NCBI GenBank assembly: GCA_029781135.1
Contig: JAKOXH010000071.1
Span: forward strand, 62,001-126,000
DNA length: 64,000 bases
DNA from: Planctomycetota bacterium
GTDB taxonomy: Bacteria > Planctomycetota > Planctomycetia > Pirellulales > Lacipirellulaceae
Direction of reading: 5' to 3'
Shown: piece after piece, positions 37,401 through 44,845 of the stretch
Layout: each line of letters starts with the position of its first letter
Position numbering within the stretch: the first letter of the stretch is position 1
The notes under the pieces: generated by a model
The model's database searches: none
Seen by the model: only the letters and a program-made list of their open reading frames with translations
What the model was told of the DNA's origin: nothing
Made by a program: the position numbers and the translations under genes

Positions 37401-38001
37401 GCTTATCGCCTTCGAGAATGCTGACCTGCACGTTGTTGAAGCCGTTGCGATGATAGAGCTCGGTGATCTTACGCTTGGCTTCCTGCACGGCGTACGGATC
37501 GACCGGACCGCCGACCTTGAGGTCGGTTTCCTTGGAGATCTTCTTCGTGCGAATCTCGGAGTTGCCGAGGTACTCAACGTAGCGCACGATCGGCCGTTCA
37601 ATGACTTTGAAGATGAGCACGCGGCCCTTGGGCGATTGTTCGTACGACGGCTGCACATCGACAAACCAGCCCTTGGAGAGCAAGCGGCGTTGATCCTTTT
37701 GGACCAGCGCCGGGTCAAACGGTCGGCCGACACGCGATTGAAGTTGATTGAGGATATGCGATGTCGGGATCGTGGTGTTGCCCACGATGCGGATTTCCGC
37801 GACTGGTTCGTCGGTCGCCGAGAGCGACGGGCCGGAAACGTCGCGCATATCCTTCTTCTTGCCGAACATCGATTGGGACGAAGTGGGAAAGTTACCCATT
37901 CCGCCGCCCGGTTGGGCAACCGCGCGCGACGATGTGTTCGCAACCGCGACAAATGACGCAATGGCGAGAAGATACGCGATGAATTGCGAAGCGCGGTTCA
38001 A
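34423..38001 (-). CDS. bamA: Outer-membrane assembly factor BamA (Omp85) with P/Q-rich insert
   Basis: A protein of 1192 residues with a signal peptide (FIAYLLAIASFVAVANTSSR). POTRA repeats fill about 70-470 (VAEIRIVGNTTIPTSHIL, then RYVEYLGNSEIRTKKI, then KVEFIGNEFVSESRL, then SVAFIGNRLFSSKSL). Residues of about 475-830 are a low-complexity region rich in Pro, Gln, Thr and Ala. The rest is the 16-strand barrel (surface antigen domain) with the lid region FSTLRGFEFRGASP, ending in a Phe-containing strand (FSFNIGLQR). BamA folds outer-membrane proteins. The normal size is about 800, and the insert between the last POTRA and the barrel explains the excess. Its presence supports a diderm cell plan. 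Confidence 0.93.
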   Translation of the reverse strand: MNRASQFIAYLLAIASFVAVANTSSRAVAQPGGGMGNFPTSSQSMFGKKKDMRDVSGPSLSATDEPVAEIRIVGNTTIPTSHILNQLQSRVGRPFDPALVQKDQRRLLSKGWFVDVQPSYEQSPKGRVLIFKVIERPIVRYVEYLGNSEIRTKKISKETDLKVGGPVDPYAVQEAKRKITELYHRNGFNNVQVSILEGDKPTDHGIVFVIHEGQAQKIWKVEFIGNEFVSESRLRTKIDSKPPTLMIFKGYVDRDQIDSDVKKLTEYYRSFGYFDAKIGRELIFDDKNKWVTLRFVVHEGKRYQVESVAFIGNRLFSSKSLTSGVEMKPDPTDRTAVDRVYHFFRPLAPGPQPFEQARMNADVAWLKELYGSQGYIFADVEAEPIYLEEPGKLKLMYHIEEGKRWRVGNIYVHINGDNPHTKIQTALNRLSFQSGQIADVRELRASERRLQASGLFLTDPVRGVSPKITYTLPGSNDSEMASRKKGSGFRGQSPDETPQRVNDAWATTPSAAVDGPALIAPPSAEPSLQAPPVPTYKVAPPANFVPGDDAADIHIYLESQPEIASVNVTASSDQQISAPGGRSASGASTPQAYEVRRPPYDEPADAVAQSNQGWSSGTSYPQSQYAYQQPTQQVTQQQNAPSNQNTYQRFTVRTQSPYQAATTPSYAPPATATQAVYNTSGQYTAQPAAVTPYNQYGSTAYGGQTVGATGPDTVAAGTTKYPVQQTAITEPQLPPTQPTTVTAPVATPPFAAPPVPTAETLPPPSYPAPQYAPAPQPVPQYAPAPAYGAPPAGPPPQMLPPNPNITPIAPPPGTGPATGPVDPFTPTQMFNDPAVDMDVVLSEAQTGRLMLGVAVNSDAGLVGQILLDEQNFDWTRPPTSWDDFVSGRAWRGAGQRFRLEAAPGTQVQRYLASFTEPNLMDSQVSLGLSGSYFTRKYRDWDEERAGGRVSLGYQWVENDLSTAVAYRGENVVISNPANPAPPELTETVGSNTIHGFKWTVANDTRDSAFLATEGHFLQLELEEVVGSFQYPRAIVDARQYFLLAERPDHSGRHVLTASTRVGFTGNDTPVFENFFAGGFSTLRGFEFRGASPVDAATHVQVGGQFEWLNTLEYLFPLSADDMIHGVAFVDFGTVEQNVAIHSQDFRVAPGLGLRITVPAMGPAPIALDFAFPVAKADTDNTQVFSFNIGLQR

Positions 38002-38414
38002 GTTGCCGGTTCCGAAGTAATAGAGGCCGTTCGTCGCGGCGAGACATTTCGCTATTCGCTGAGGCAGCGGGTGATAAGGTCTGGCTTTCCTGCGGGATCG
38101 CGAACCACGCCAATCCCGAGGGAAGATTGGGCCGATTCGCTGAGCGCAAAAGCTGCGTAGAGATACCGAAAACGCCTAATTGCCACAAGGCAGGTTCGGC
38201 AAAGGGCTAGGCACCGGCGTTCATGCAGTGCCAGCAGAGAATACGGAAAGCACCATAGTCTTGCGGTTTATCATCGCAGGGCGCGCCATTGTGCTAGCAA
38301 CCCGGTACGGCACGATTCAAAGCGTGACCCAGCGTGCGCCGCTGCGCGCGGGCGCTCGGCTGTGTTGTGAAACGCCTTCGGCGTAAAAATCCAGACGTTA
38401 TTCTTGAGGTATTC
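38002..38414. other. Gene-free stretch between dnaB and bamA
   Basis: The 413 bases contain no supported gene. Near 38330-38385 a repeat-like part (GCGCCGCTGCGCGCGGGCGC and AACGCCTTCGGCG) is related to the cluster at 21483-21720. Confidence 0.4.
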
Positions 38415-39851
38415 CTACGGCAGCGAATCGGGGCCGAAATCGGCGAACTCATCGTATTCCGGCTGTTGGAAATTCTCGAAGCGCGTGAAATCGTGCAGCC
38501 AGGTGAGTTTGATATCGCCGATCGGGCCGTTGCGCTGCTTGCGGATCAAGAGTTCGGCCTGCCCCTTGAATTGCTGGCGATCCTCCTCGTTTGTCTGATA
38601 GAACTCCTCGCGGTGGACGAACGCGACCACATCGGCATCTTGCTCGATGGCGCCCGACTCACGGAGATGGCTGAGTTGAGGACGGTTATCGCGCGTCGCC
38701 TCCACCTGACGATTGAGCTGGGCCAGGCACAAAATCGGCACGCTAAGCTCGCGCGCTAGACCTTTCAGGCGGCGCGAAATCCGGGCGACCTGTTCTTGGC
38801 GTGGGTCGCGGGGGTTATCGGGTTCGATGAGTTGCAAGTAATCGATGACGACGAGCGCGAGGCCCTTGCCATCGTCGGCACGCTTCAGGCGCCGCGCAGT
38901 GGCCGCGATTTCCGTCATGTTGCGGCTGGGAGAGTCGTCGATATACAGCGGTGCACGGCTGATGTCGGCGGCGGTTTGAATCAGCCGGCCACTATCTTCA
39001 CGTGAGAGCTGGCCATTGCGCAGGCGATGGCTATTAACACGGGCCCGCGAACACAAGAGACGGTCGCCCAGTTCGAGCGCCGACATTTCGAGGCTCACGA
39101 CCAGTACCGGTTTATTCGTGCCGATCGAAACGTGCTCGGCGATGTTGATCGCGAAGGCCGTTTTCCCCATGCTGGGCCGCGCGGCAAGAATGAACAGTTC
39201 CGAGTTATGCAGGCCGCCGGTGAGTTCATCGAGGTCGATGAAGCCGGTCTCCAAACCGCCGTAGGCGTGCTGTTGCTGCAGGCGCGCGTCGATGCGCGCG
39301 AGCGACTCATGCAACACCTCGCGAATGGTGCGGACCTGCGTTTCCCCTTTCGAGCTGAGAATGCCGAACACGCGGGCTTCGGCGCGCGAGAGCATATTGC
39401 GGGCATCAATTCCCGGTTCATAGGCCTCGTGGATAATATCGGTGCTGGCGTGGATCAGGGAACGGAGCACGGCCTTATCGCGGATGATGCGGGCATAGTG
39501 TTCGGCATGGGCGGCGGTGGCCACTTCTTGTGAAAGCTCCAAGAGAAACGCGGCGCCGCCGACATTTTCATATTGGCCGGCGTCTTTCAGCAGTTGGCTG
39601 AGCAGCGTAGGATCGATTTGCCGGCCGCTCTCGTGCAGCGCCACCATGTGGGTAAAAATAGTGCGATGGGCCGTATCGTAAAAATCCTCCGGCCGCACGA
39701 GTAAGGCGACTTCATCGCACGCCTCGGGCAGCAGCAGCAAACTGCCGATGAGTGCCCGCTCCGCCTCCAGGCTGCGCGGCGGTTGGCGATCGAAGAGCTC
39801 CGAGAGCTTGGCGGGTGAATCCGTTCGCAGCTTCTTTTCGACGGTGGCCAT
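38415..39851 (-). CDS. dnaB: Replicative DNA helicase DnaB
   Basis: A hexameric helicase of 478 residues that unwinds DNA at the replication fork. The N-terminal domain (PRSLEAERALIGSLLL, about 25-40) is followed by the RecA-like C-terminal domain with Walker A AARPSMGKTAFA (about 220-232), Walker B LALVVIDYLQLI and SRRLKGLARELSVPI. There is no intein. It is the last gene of the reverse-strand rpsF-ssb-rplI-dnaB group, separated from rplI by a terminator and a repeat. Confidence 0.97.
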   Translation of the reverse strand: MATVEKKLRTDSPAKLSELFDRQPPRSLEAERALIGSLLLLPEACDEVALLVRPEDFYDTAHRTIFTHMVALHESGRQIDPTLLSQLLKDAGQYENVGGAAFLLELSQEVATAAHAEHYARIIRDKAVLRSLIHASTDIIHEAYEPGIDARNMLSRAEARVFGILSSKGETQVRTIREVLHESLARIDARLQQQHAYGGLETGFIDLDELTGGLHNSELFILAARPSMGKTAFAINIAEHVSIGTNKPVLVVSLEMSALELGDRLLCSRARVNSHRLRNGQLSREDSGRLIQTAADISRAPLYIDDSPSRNMTEIAATARRLKRADDGKGLALVVIDYLQLIEPDNPRDPRQEQVARISRRLKGLARELSVPILCLAQLNRQVEATRDNRPQLSHLRESGAIEQDADVVAFVHREEFYQTNEEDRQQFKGQAELLIRKQRNGPIGDIKLTWLHDFTRFENFQQPEYDEFADFGPDSLP

Positions 39852-39892
39852 GATTCGCTCCTTCAGTGGTTGCCATCCATACCAGTGAACGC

Positions 39893-39918
39893 AAAAAGCC
39901 GACCCGCAAGGGGCCGGC
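39893..39918 (-). terminator. Terminator between rplI and dnaB
   Basis: On the reverse strand a stem (GCCGGCCCC/GGGTCGGC with one mismatch) is followed by TTTTT (39897-39893). It lies about 45 bases upstream of the dnaB start, so dnaB is probably transcribed mostly from its own promoter. Confidence 0.65.
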
Positions 39919-39957
39919 CAAGTGCGTGAATTCTAGCGACTGCCAAGCGCCGCCTAA

Positions 39958-40055
39958 CAGCCCGTTGAAAAAGGGGACTGGCTCCCGGTCCATTGCGGAA
40001 AACATCGGGGATTCGCTGTCTCGCGAGCGTGCCAGTCCCCTTTTTCAACGGGCTG
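39958..40055. repeat. Inverted repeat with perfect 25-bp arms
   Basis: Arms at 39958-39982 (CAGCCCGTTGAAAAAGGGGA...) and 40031-40055 are exact reverse complements with a 48-base centre. The structure is MITE- or REP-like and sits between rplI and dnaB. A separate GC hairpin (GCCCGGCCC/GGGCCGGGC) lies at 40073-40093. Confidence 0.85.
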
Positions 40056-40101
40056 CTAATACGGCCGCATTCGCCCGGCCCAGAGGGCCGGGCTATGTGG
40101 G

Positions 40102-40635
40102 CTAGGCTTCGGCCGACACCGTCGGCACGACCCATACCTTGAGTTCGCCTTCGACCTCCGTCGAGTAGCGAACCTTTACGGTGTAGAGGCCAAGTTCCTT
40201 CAGCGGACCTTCCAGGCGGATCTGATCGGCAGACAAGTGAATATCGTTATTCTTGAGGGCTGCCACGATTTCATTCGCGCCGACGCTGCCGTAGAGGTGA
40301 CCATCTTCCGTGGCGTTGGCTTCGATCGTGATGCTCTGCTTGGCAAGTTCGGCAGCCTGTTTGCGAAGCTCGGCTTGGCGGGCCAATTCGATCTGCGCTA
40401 ATTTGACTTTGTGCTTCTCGACCATCCGCTTGTGATGATCGCTGGCCAATGTGGCGAGACCGTGCGGAATCAGATAGTTGTACGCGTAGCCGGGCTTCAC
40501 TTCGACCACCTGGCCCTGCTTGCCAACGTGCTCGACAGCGTGAATGAGCAGCAGCTCCACACCACCGCGTTCACCTTTGGGCAGCGGCTTGTAGGGAGTG
40601 ACTGGCGTGCGGCGGATTTTGCTTTTTGTCTTCAT
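40102..40635 (-). CDS. rplI: 50S ribosomal protein L9
   Basis: A protein of 177 residues. The RNA-binding N domain is ELLLIHAVEHVGKQGQVVEV then GYAYNYLIPHGLA, followed by the long connecting helix and a C domain with ITIEANATEDGHLYGSVG. About 26 extra basic residues (MKTKSKIRRTPVTPYKPLPK) precede the usual L9 start. The start at ATG 40635 is supported because upstream in-frame sequence is only tandem repeat. In Firmicutes and many others rpsR lies between ssb and rplI. Here only 94 bases separate rplI from ssb, so rpsR is elsewhere. Confidence 0.93.
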   Translation of the reverse strand: MKTKSKIRRTPVTPYKPLPKGERGGVELLLIHAVEHVGKQGQVVEVKPGYAYNYLIPHGLATLASDHHKRMVEKHKVKLAQIELARQAELRKQAAELAKQSITIEANATEDGHLYGSVGANEIVAALKNNDIHLSADQIRLEGPLKELGLYTVKVRYSTEVEGELKVWVVPTVSAEA

Positions 40636-40643
40636 ATTGATGC

Positions 40644-40679
40644 GGTGAGTAGGTGAGTAAGTGAGTGGGTGAGTAAGTC
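40644..40679. repeat. Short tandem repeat (GTGAGTRG/A units)
   Basis: Eight-base-like units of GTGAGTAG, GTGAGTAA, GTGAGTGG and GTGAGTAA in a row directly before rplI on its leader side. Confidence 0.7.
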
Positions 40680-40729
40680 GAGAGTGGCGATCGAATGTAA
40701 GGCGCTTCACGCTTACCGGCTCACGTGTG

Positions 40730-41191
40730 CTAAAACGGGATATCATCGCTCGGCGGGGGGCCGCCAGCGGGCATGTATTGGTCGGCCTCATCATAGCGCG
40801 GCTCGCCGCCCGTTGGTTGGCCGGCGCCGCGACTTGCGCGACCGCCTCCGCCACCACCGCCGCCTTCGCGACCGCCAAGCATTTGCAGACGCTCGCCGAT
40901 GACTTTCAACTTGGAGTGCTTTTGGCCGTCTTTTTCCCAACGATCGAGTTTGAGCCGGCCTTCGATGAGCACGGGTGCGCCTTTACTGAGATATTCGTTG
41001 GCAATTTCGGCCGTGCGGCCCCACAACGTGATATCGACAAAGGTAGCCTCATCGACCCATTGGTCGCCGCGTTTTACACGATCGTTCACGGCGAGACCGA
41101 TATCCGAAACAGCCGTACCACTCGGGATGTAGCGGAGTTCCGGGTCGCGGGTCAGGTTGCCGACCAAGATCACGCGGTTAAAGCTGGCCAT
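40730..41191 (-). CDS. ssb: Single-stranded DNA-binding protein
   Basis: A protein of 153 residues. The OB fold spans 1-105 (FNRVILVGNLTRDPELRYIP, then ATFVDITLWGRTAEIANEYL). A Gly-rich linker follows, and the acidic tail ends in SDDIPF, which recruits repair and replication partners. It protects single-stranded DNA during replication. It lies between rpsF and rplI, the usual neighbourhood. Confidence 0.97.
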   Translation of the reverse strand: MASFNRVILVGNLTRDPELRYIPSGTAVSDIGLAVNDRVKRGDQWVDEATFVDITLWGRTAEIANEYLSKGAPVLIEGRLKLDRWEKDGQKHSKLKVIGERLQMLGGREGGGGGGGGRASRGAGQPTGGEPRYDEADQYMPAGGPPPSDDIPF

Positions 41192-41445
41192 GATTATGTT
41201 CTCCGTAGCGGAACCGTGCTGGATAGTGAGATCGTCGCGTCAACCGATACTGAACACTTGTTCCAATCTACTGAACGTAACAGATTCCGTTTGGCGATGC
41301 AATAAATCTGGGGCTTGCCGCACTTTTTGCCACAAAATGCCGTGATTTCAGTGCGATTCTTACAGGCACTTTGGGGAAATCGTGTCGAGGCCAGGCAACC
41401 AATGAGGCACCCTCACCTCGCCACGGCGAGTTCCGAGCACCCCAG

Positions 41446-41466
41446 CCCTCTCCCGGAGGGAGAGGG
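41446..41466. repeat. Hairpin repeat downstream of rpsF
   Basis: CCCTCTCCC, GGA, GGGAGAGGG: a perfect 9-bp stem of a repeat type found in many genomes. It lies nine bases after the rpsF stop and may act as an mRNA end. Confidence 0.6.
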
Positions 41467-41475
41467 AGAAGGAAC

Positions 41476-41898
41476 TTACGCTTCGTACTCCGGCACTTCC
41501 AAATCATCGACCTTGCTTGCCGCCGCTGGGGCCGCCGCGGGGGCAGGGGCGGGAGTCTGCGGCCCGGCCTTGGCGTGTTCGAGTACCACATCCACGATGT
41601 GCGGATGAATCTTGAGCACGAGGTGCCGCAAGATGCCGTCGTTAATTTCCCATTGACGATTGAGCGCGGTGAGCATCGAGCTGGGGCCGCGGAAGTAAAT
41701 CAGCCAATAGGCACCCTTGCGTTGGCCAGCAATGGCGTACGCCAGGCGGCGTTCTTCCCACAACCGGCTGACCAGGACTTCGCCTTTTTCGGCTTGGATC
41801 ATTTTTTCGACTTCCGCCGCCATTCCCGCGCGTTCGCGCGCGAAGCGATTCGAGTCGAAGATGATCATCGCTTCGTATACGTTTGTTCGTTCTGCCAA
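41476..41898 (-). CDS. rpsF: 30S ribosomal protein S6
   Basis: A protein of 140 residues. VYEAMIIFDSNRFARE, then LWEERRLAYAIAGQRKGAYWLIYF and LRHLVLKI are the S6 pattern. A low-complexity Ala/Pro tail of about 35 residues (PAPAPAAAPAAA) and an acidic end extend the usual 95-105 residues. It binds 16S rRNA together with S18, whose gene is not in this cluster. Confidence 0.95.
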   Translation of the reverse strand: MAERTNVYEAMIIFDSNRFARERAGMAAEVEKMIQAEKGEVLVSRLWEERRLAYAIAGQRKGAYWLIYFRGPSSMLTALNRQWEINDGILRHLVLKIHPHIVDVVLEHAKAGPQTPAPAPAAAPAAASKVDDLEVPEYEA

Positions 41899-41917
41899 GT
41901 GAAAGCTCCTGTTTGAA

Positions 41918-41949
41918 TAGCTGTTAGCTGTTAGCTGTTAGCTGTTAGC
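41918..41949. repeat. Tandem repeat of TAGCTGT
   Basis: Four and a half tandem 7-base units between rpsF and pth. Related AGCTAA/AGCTGA phrases continue to 41990. Confidence 0.75.
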
Positions 41950-41982
41950 CAAGCGGCCTGGCTGAAAGCTAAAAGCTGACGG

Positions 41983-42549
41983 CTAAGAGCTGGAATTGTA
42001 ACGATTCATAGTCACCGCCATGCCATTAGTCACCCAGCACTCGACGGCCTCGGCTGCTTTTTCGATCGCTTCGTCAATCATCGCTCGATCGGATGGGCCG
42101 AAACGACCCAACACAAAATCGGCTGCGTCCCAGGCATCGGGCACGGGGCCGATGCCGATTCGCAGACGGCTAAATTCTTCCGAACTGAGCCGCTTGATGA
42201 TGTCTTCCAATCCTCGTTGCCCGCCGGCCGAGCCTTGGCTGCGTAACCGCAGTTTGCCCAGCGGCAGGTTAAAATCGTCGCAAACCACGAGCAACTCGCT
42301 AAGCGGCAATTGGTAAAACGCCATTGCCGGCTGCACGCTTTGCCCACTGCGGTTCATCAACGTGTGCGGCCACAACAACAAGGCACGTTCGCTACCGATC
42401 GTGACATCCACTGTGTTGCCGTCGAACTTCAATTTTGGCGAGCTTGCCGCGTTGCGCTTCGCAACGAGGTCGAGCACATTGAAGCCGACGTTATGCCGCG
42501 TTTGTTCGTACTTCCCCCCGATATTTCCTAGGCCAACAATGAGTTTCAT
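41983..42549 (-). CDS. pth: Peptidyl-tRNA hydrolase
   Basis: Releases peptides from prematurely dropped peptidyl-tRNA. It has 188 residues. The conserved start MKLIVGLGNIGGKYEQTRHN carries Asn9 and the catalytic His19, and VVCDDFNLPLG holds the Asp. GLEDIIKRL follows as expected. ATG 42549 is fixed by the family start, although the frame is open to 42588. It follows rplY (72 bases), as ctc-spoVC do in Bacillus. Confidence 0.96.
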   Translation of the reverse strand: MKLIVGLGNIGGKYEQTRHNVGFNVLDLVAKRNAASSPKLKFDGNTVDVTIGSERALLLWPHTLMNRSGQSVQPAMAFYQLPLSELLVVCDDFNLPLGKLRLRSQGSAGGQRGLEDIIKRLSSEEFSRLRIGIGPVPDAWDAADFVLGRFGPSDRAMIDEAIEKAAEAVECWVTNGMAVTMNRYNSSS

Positions 42550-42622
42550 GACAGCTGGGAGCCGGGAGCAAGGAGCAAGGAGTAACATCTAACTCCACGC
42601 TCCCTGCTCCCTGCTCCTTGCT
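42549..42622. repeat. Phrase-like simple repeats between rplY and pth
   Basis: GGAGCAAGGAGCAAGGAG followed, after a short centre, by CTCCCTGCTCCCTGCTCC, forming an imperfect large hairpin. Similar GGGAGC runs lie near 51440-51470. Confidence 0.6.
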
Positions 42623-43266
42623 CATTCTTTTTCTTCGCCTTCCTCTTCCTCATCAGCCTTGCCCTTGCTGATGACTTCCGGTTCGGCGGCAGCACCTTCT
42701 TCGGCCGCTTCTTCTTCCACCTCGGCCGACGGCATGACGCAGTGAACGATCATGGCGTCTTCATCGGACAGGATCGTCGCACCTGGTGGCAGGTCAATGA
42801 TGTCTTTCGCGGTGAGGTGCCCATCAATCCCCAAATTCTTGATGCTGAGGTGCAGCTTTTCGGGAATCACGTCGAGCGCGACTTCGATTTCGATCGAGTG
42901 AATCAACTGCTCGATGATGCCACCCTCGCGAGCACCAACAGATTCGCCGCGAAGTTCGATGGGCACATCGATCGTCACCTTCTCACCGGCATGCACGCGG
43001 AGCAAATCAACGTGCAGCACTTGATGAAAGAACGTGTCCCACTGCACTTCCTGCAGCAGAGCCTTGCCGCTGGCGGCACCATCCAAGTCAACGACCTTCG
43101 CCCCGTGCCGCAGCGAAGCTTGGATTTGATCGGAGGCCAACGACAGGCTCACCGGCTCTTCGCCGTGACCATACAAAATGGCGGGCAAACGCCCGGAGCG
43201 GCGGAGCCGATTGTTATTCCGTTTACCAAATGACTTGCGTGATTCGACCTTCAAAACGTCGGACAT
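42622..43266 (-). CDS. rplY: 50S ribosomal protein L25 (Ctc type)
   Basis: A protein of 214 residues. The 5S-rRNA-binding N domain (SRKSFGKRNNNRLRRSGRLPAILYGHGEE) is followed by the C-terminal TL5/Ctc domain (VDVPIELRGESVGAREGG, then VIPEKLHLSI). It ends in an acidic Glu-rich tail (KADEEEEGEEKE). It starts at ATG 43266; the frame is open further upstream without L25 sequence. In Bacillus the order is gcaD-prs-ctc-spoVC. Here prs lies 5 kb away, beyond an opposite-strand operon. Confidence 0.95.
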   Translation of the reverse strand: MSDVLKVESRKSFGKRNNNRLRRSGRLPAILYGHGEEPVSLSLASDQIQASLRHGAKVVDLDGAASGKALLQEVQWDTFFHQVLHVDLLRVHAGEKVTIDVPIELRGESVGAREGGIIEQLIHSIEIEVALDVIPEKLHLSIKNLGIDGHLTAKDIIDLPPGATILSDEDAMIVHCVMPSAEVEEEAAEEGAAAEPEVISKGKADEEEEGEEKE

Positions 43267-43642
43267 GGCAGTTGCAACCGATTGAATTTGCGCGCCGACA
43301 AGCCATCCTGGACAAAAGCGTGGCTGCCGAGGGGAAACCACTTATTGTGACGCTCTTGGGTGCGGTCTTCAAGCCCAAGTAATTGGCGGTGTTATCGTCT
43401 TTTCGGGAGGAAGTTCTGCCGCTCGGCACGGGCGGCAAAACCAGCGCAAACTGCCAGCCTGCCTAGTAAATAAGGTGTTCGTACCGCCAAATGATAAGCA
43501 GAAGTCCCCCGTTCGGCCGCTCTTTGTGATTTTGGAGCGGCAGAGGAAGATAGAGATATCGACCATCCGCATGGCGGTCGTTGGTCGGGAACCAACCATC
43601 GACAGGCAAATTCGCGAGCAAAATAAGGCAGAGGAATCAAAC
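43267..43642. other. Divergent promoter region between rplY and the gcdH operon
   Basis: 376 bases between two outward-facing genes. In-frame open sequence upstream of gcdH (from 43475) does not resemble acyl-CoA dehydrogenase. No promoter matches well enough to call. Confidence 0.4.
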
Positions 43643-44845
43643 GTGGCAGGCAACGAGGCAATCGAACGGGCGCGGGCACTTCTATCGATCGACGACCAAC
43701 TGACGGCTGAGGAAATCGAGATCCAGCGGATGGTCCGCCGGTTCGTGGCGAAGGAAGTGCTGCCGGATGCCGCGAAGCATTTCGAGCAAGGCACGTTCCC
43801 AGTCGAGGTCGGCCGCCGCGTTGGCAGCGAATTGGGGCTTTTTGGCTGTTACTTGCCGGAAAAGTATGGCGGCTCCGAGGTTTCGCATACGGGCTACGGC
43901 CTGGCGAATCTGGAATTGGAGTACGGCGGTAGCGGTTGGCGGAGTTTGCTTTCGGTGCAGAGCGGCTTAGTGATGTATCCGATCTTTGCGTTCGGCAGCG
44001 AAGAACAACGGATGAAGTATTTGCCGCGCCTAGCCAGCGGCGAAATCTTTGGCTGCTTCGGACTGACCGAGCCCGACGCCGGTTCGGACCCCGGCGGGAT
44101 GCGGTCCACGCTCAAGAAGCGGGGCGATCGCTACGTGCTAAACGGGAACAAAATTTGGATCACCAATGGCACGTTGGCCGATGTGGCGGTCGTGTGGGCG
44201 CGCAACGACGAAGGACGCGTCCAAGGGGTGCTCGTCGAGCGAGGGCAGGAAGGGTTCACCAGCCATGACGAAAAGCACAAGTTTTCGCTGCGCGCTTCGA
44301 TCACGTCGCAACTGAGTTTCCGCGATGTGGAAGTCCTGGAAGCCAACCTGCTGCCCAAGGGTGTTGGGCTAAGCGCGGCGCTCGCTTGCCTCAACCATGC
44401 ACGCTATGGAATCGCCTGGGGCATGGTCGGTTCGGCGCTGTTTACCTTTGAGCAGGCGTTGAGCTACGCGCTGGAGCGCAAGCAGTTCGGTGTTCCGATT
44501 GCGAGCTTCCAATTGCAGCAGGAAAAACTCGCCTGGATGTTTACGGAGATTTCCAAAGGCTTGCTGCTGGCGCTCCGCCTGGGCCGCCTCAAGGAGCAGG
44601 GCAAAGTCGAGCCGGCCCATATTTCGCTCGCCAAACGGAACAACGTGTGGATGGCCCGCGAGTGTGCGCGGATGGCCCGCGAAATGCTCGGCGCCTATGG
44701 CATTTCGGGCGAATATCCCGTGTGGCGACACATGGCCGACCTGGAGGCCATTTATACCTACGAAGGAACGCACGACATCCACACGCTGGTCTTGGGCGAG
44801 GCGATCACGGGCATCTCCGCGTTTCGCACGCAAGGTCCAAAATGA
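43643..44845 (+). CDS. gcdH: Glutaryl-CoA dehydrogenase
   Basis: An FAD enzyme that oxidises and decarboxylates glutaryl-CoA to crotonyl-CoA, passing electrons to ETF. From GTG 43643 it has 400 residues, the usual size. GCFGLTEPDAGSDPGGM and WITNGTLADVAVVWA are acyl-CoA dehydrogenase motifs. The catalytic base is Glu374 in IYTYEGTHDIHTLVLG, and the ending ITGISAF is characteristic of glutaryl-CoA dehydrogenases rather than fatty acyl-CoA dehydrogenases. ATG 43571 is an alternative start. Its stop overlaps the start of the next gene (ATGA), so it is coupled to a 2-oxoacid oxidoreductase. Confidence 0.88.
   Translation: MAGNEAIERARALLSIDDQLTAEEIEIQRMVRRFVAKEVLPDAAKHFEQGTFPVEVGRRVGSELGLFGCYLPEKYGGSEVSHTGYGLANLELEYGGSGWRSLLSVQSGLVMYPIFAFGSEEQRMKYLPRLASGEIFGCFGLTEPDAGSDPGGMRSTLKKRGDRYVLNGNKIWITNGTLADVAVVWARNDEGRVQGVLVERGQEGFTSHDEKHKFSLRASITSQLSFRDVEVLEANLLPKGVGLSAALACLNHARYGIAWGMVGSALFTFEQALSYALERKQFGVPIASFQLQQEKLAWMFTEISKGLLLALRLGRLKEQGKVEPAHISLAKRNNVWMARECARMAREMLGAYGISGEYPVWRHMADLEAIYTYEGTHDIHTLVLGEAITGISAFRTQGPK

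Noticed and set aside
38415..39851. Possible intein in DnaB
   Set aside because: The helicase core is continuous at 478 residues, with no insert at the usual intein sites.
40644..41949. Short tandem repeats near rplI and rpsF considered as a CRISPR array
   Set aside because: Units are 7-8 bases without spacers, and no cas gene is present.
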